From Synechococcus sp. BSA11S (GTDB lineage: Bacteria > Cyanobacteriota > Cyanobacteriia > PCC-6307 > Cyanobiaceae): a DNA stretch of 64,000 bases. This document shows, in pieces, positions 63,874-64,000 of the stretch (position 1 is its first letter; each line of letters starts with the position of its first letter). The DNA lies in NCBI RefSeq assembly GCF_014224355.1, contig NZ_VNWP01000012.1, forward strand, positions 24,545-88,544. The letters are read 5' to 3'. The notes beneath the pieces are model-generated. The model saw nothing but the letters and a program-made list of their open reading frames with translations. It was not told where the DNA came from and searched no databases. The translations under genes were made by a program, and so were the position numbers.

Positions 63874-64000
63874 TGTGTAGTCCCACCACGTTGTTCAGCT
63901 GACGATTGGGTGTGAGGTCGCCAGGGTCGGGGTGTCACCGCCCATCCCAAGACCTCACACCCCATGCATAGCCACCCCAATGCCCGACTGACGCCGATCA
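63874..64000 (+). mobile_element. Second IS481-type element, left end, continues beyond window
   Basis: It begins tgtgtagtcccaccacgttg, which resembles the outer end of the IS481 relic at ~58538 (gtgtatctcaccacattg). After about 90 bp a transposase-like start codon follows. It points rightwards, opposite to the relic. Confidence 0.6.
63964..64000 (+). CDS. IS481-family transposase, first 12 codons only
   Basis: The ATG at 63964 gives 'MHSHPNARLTPI', closely matching the N-terminus of IS481 transposases (M-N-x-H-x-N-A-R-L-T-P). The rest lies beyond the window, so integrity is unknown. The identification rests on 12 residues plus the terminal repeat at 63874. Confidence 0.55.
   Translation, partial: MHSHPNARLTPI

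Overview
The window is a high-GC chromosome segment of a picocyanobacterium of the Cyanobium/Synechococcus type. The evidence is a set of NDH-1 genes (ndhF, ndhD, ndhA-I-G-E), a PedR-like redox regulator, the chlorophyll enzyme ChlM, an MPBQ/MSBQ (tocopherol/plastoquinone) methyltransferase, a large glutamate synthase of ferredoxin-dependent size, an RNase E with the cyanobacterial C-terminal arginine-rich peptide, and an LL-diaminopimelate aminotransferase. This assignment rests on gene families and gene order; no rRNA or tRNA gene was seen.

Layout. 1-5.5 kb (+): 3' end of ndhF, ndhD, a LapA-type membrane protein, scpA and a nucleotidyltransferase, ending at a strong hairpin shared with the convergent metF. 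6.5-15 kb: pedR (+), then a long leftward string DUF3352 - sixA - gltA - ndhA - ndhI - ndhG - ndhE - nadK - CYTH protein - small protein, which joins TCA-cycle entry, NDH-1 and NADP synthesis. 15-25 kb: rhodanese, hrcA, Anbu protease, trpB, SUI1 factor, cysC, AI-2E permease, GT-C-like membrane protein, purE, nagA and chlM. 25-32 kb: gltB, a phosphodiester glycosidase-like protein and an A-type Fe-S carrier-like protein. 32-37 kb: the str operon rpsL-rpsG-fusA-tuf-rpsJ, closed by a canonical terminator. 37-46 kb: LON-domain protein, MPBQ methyltransferase, pheA, DUF1997 protein, rnhB, rne and a radical-SAM/DUF2344 fusion.

From about 46 kb the content becomes accessory: a DUF4143 ATPase with a palindrome across its start codon, dapL (core), a YefM/YoeB toxin-antitoxin pair, a lone nucleotidyltransferase, and a leftward surface-polysaccharide-like cluster. 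That cluster comprises a GT61 glycosyltransferase, a glycosyltransferase-like/alginate-lyase fusion, a coiled-coil protein, an FkbM methyltransferase, and an 898-residue TPR-glycosyltransferase-TPR protein. The last two and the 5' half of the coiled-coil gene are visibly lower in GC, which suggests acquisition.

From 58.5 kb to the end is a nested transposon pile. A decayed IS481 copy (minus strand) was hit by an IS256-family element (8-bp target duplication) and by an IS21-family element (6-bp target duplication). A second IS481-type element begins at 63,874 and runs off the window. The three relic pieces, read together, rebuild recognisable IS481 transposase motifs. The strongest leads for new biology are the GT/alginate-lyase cluster and the TPR-GT-TPR protein; the best-proved structural story is the nested insertion series.
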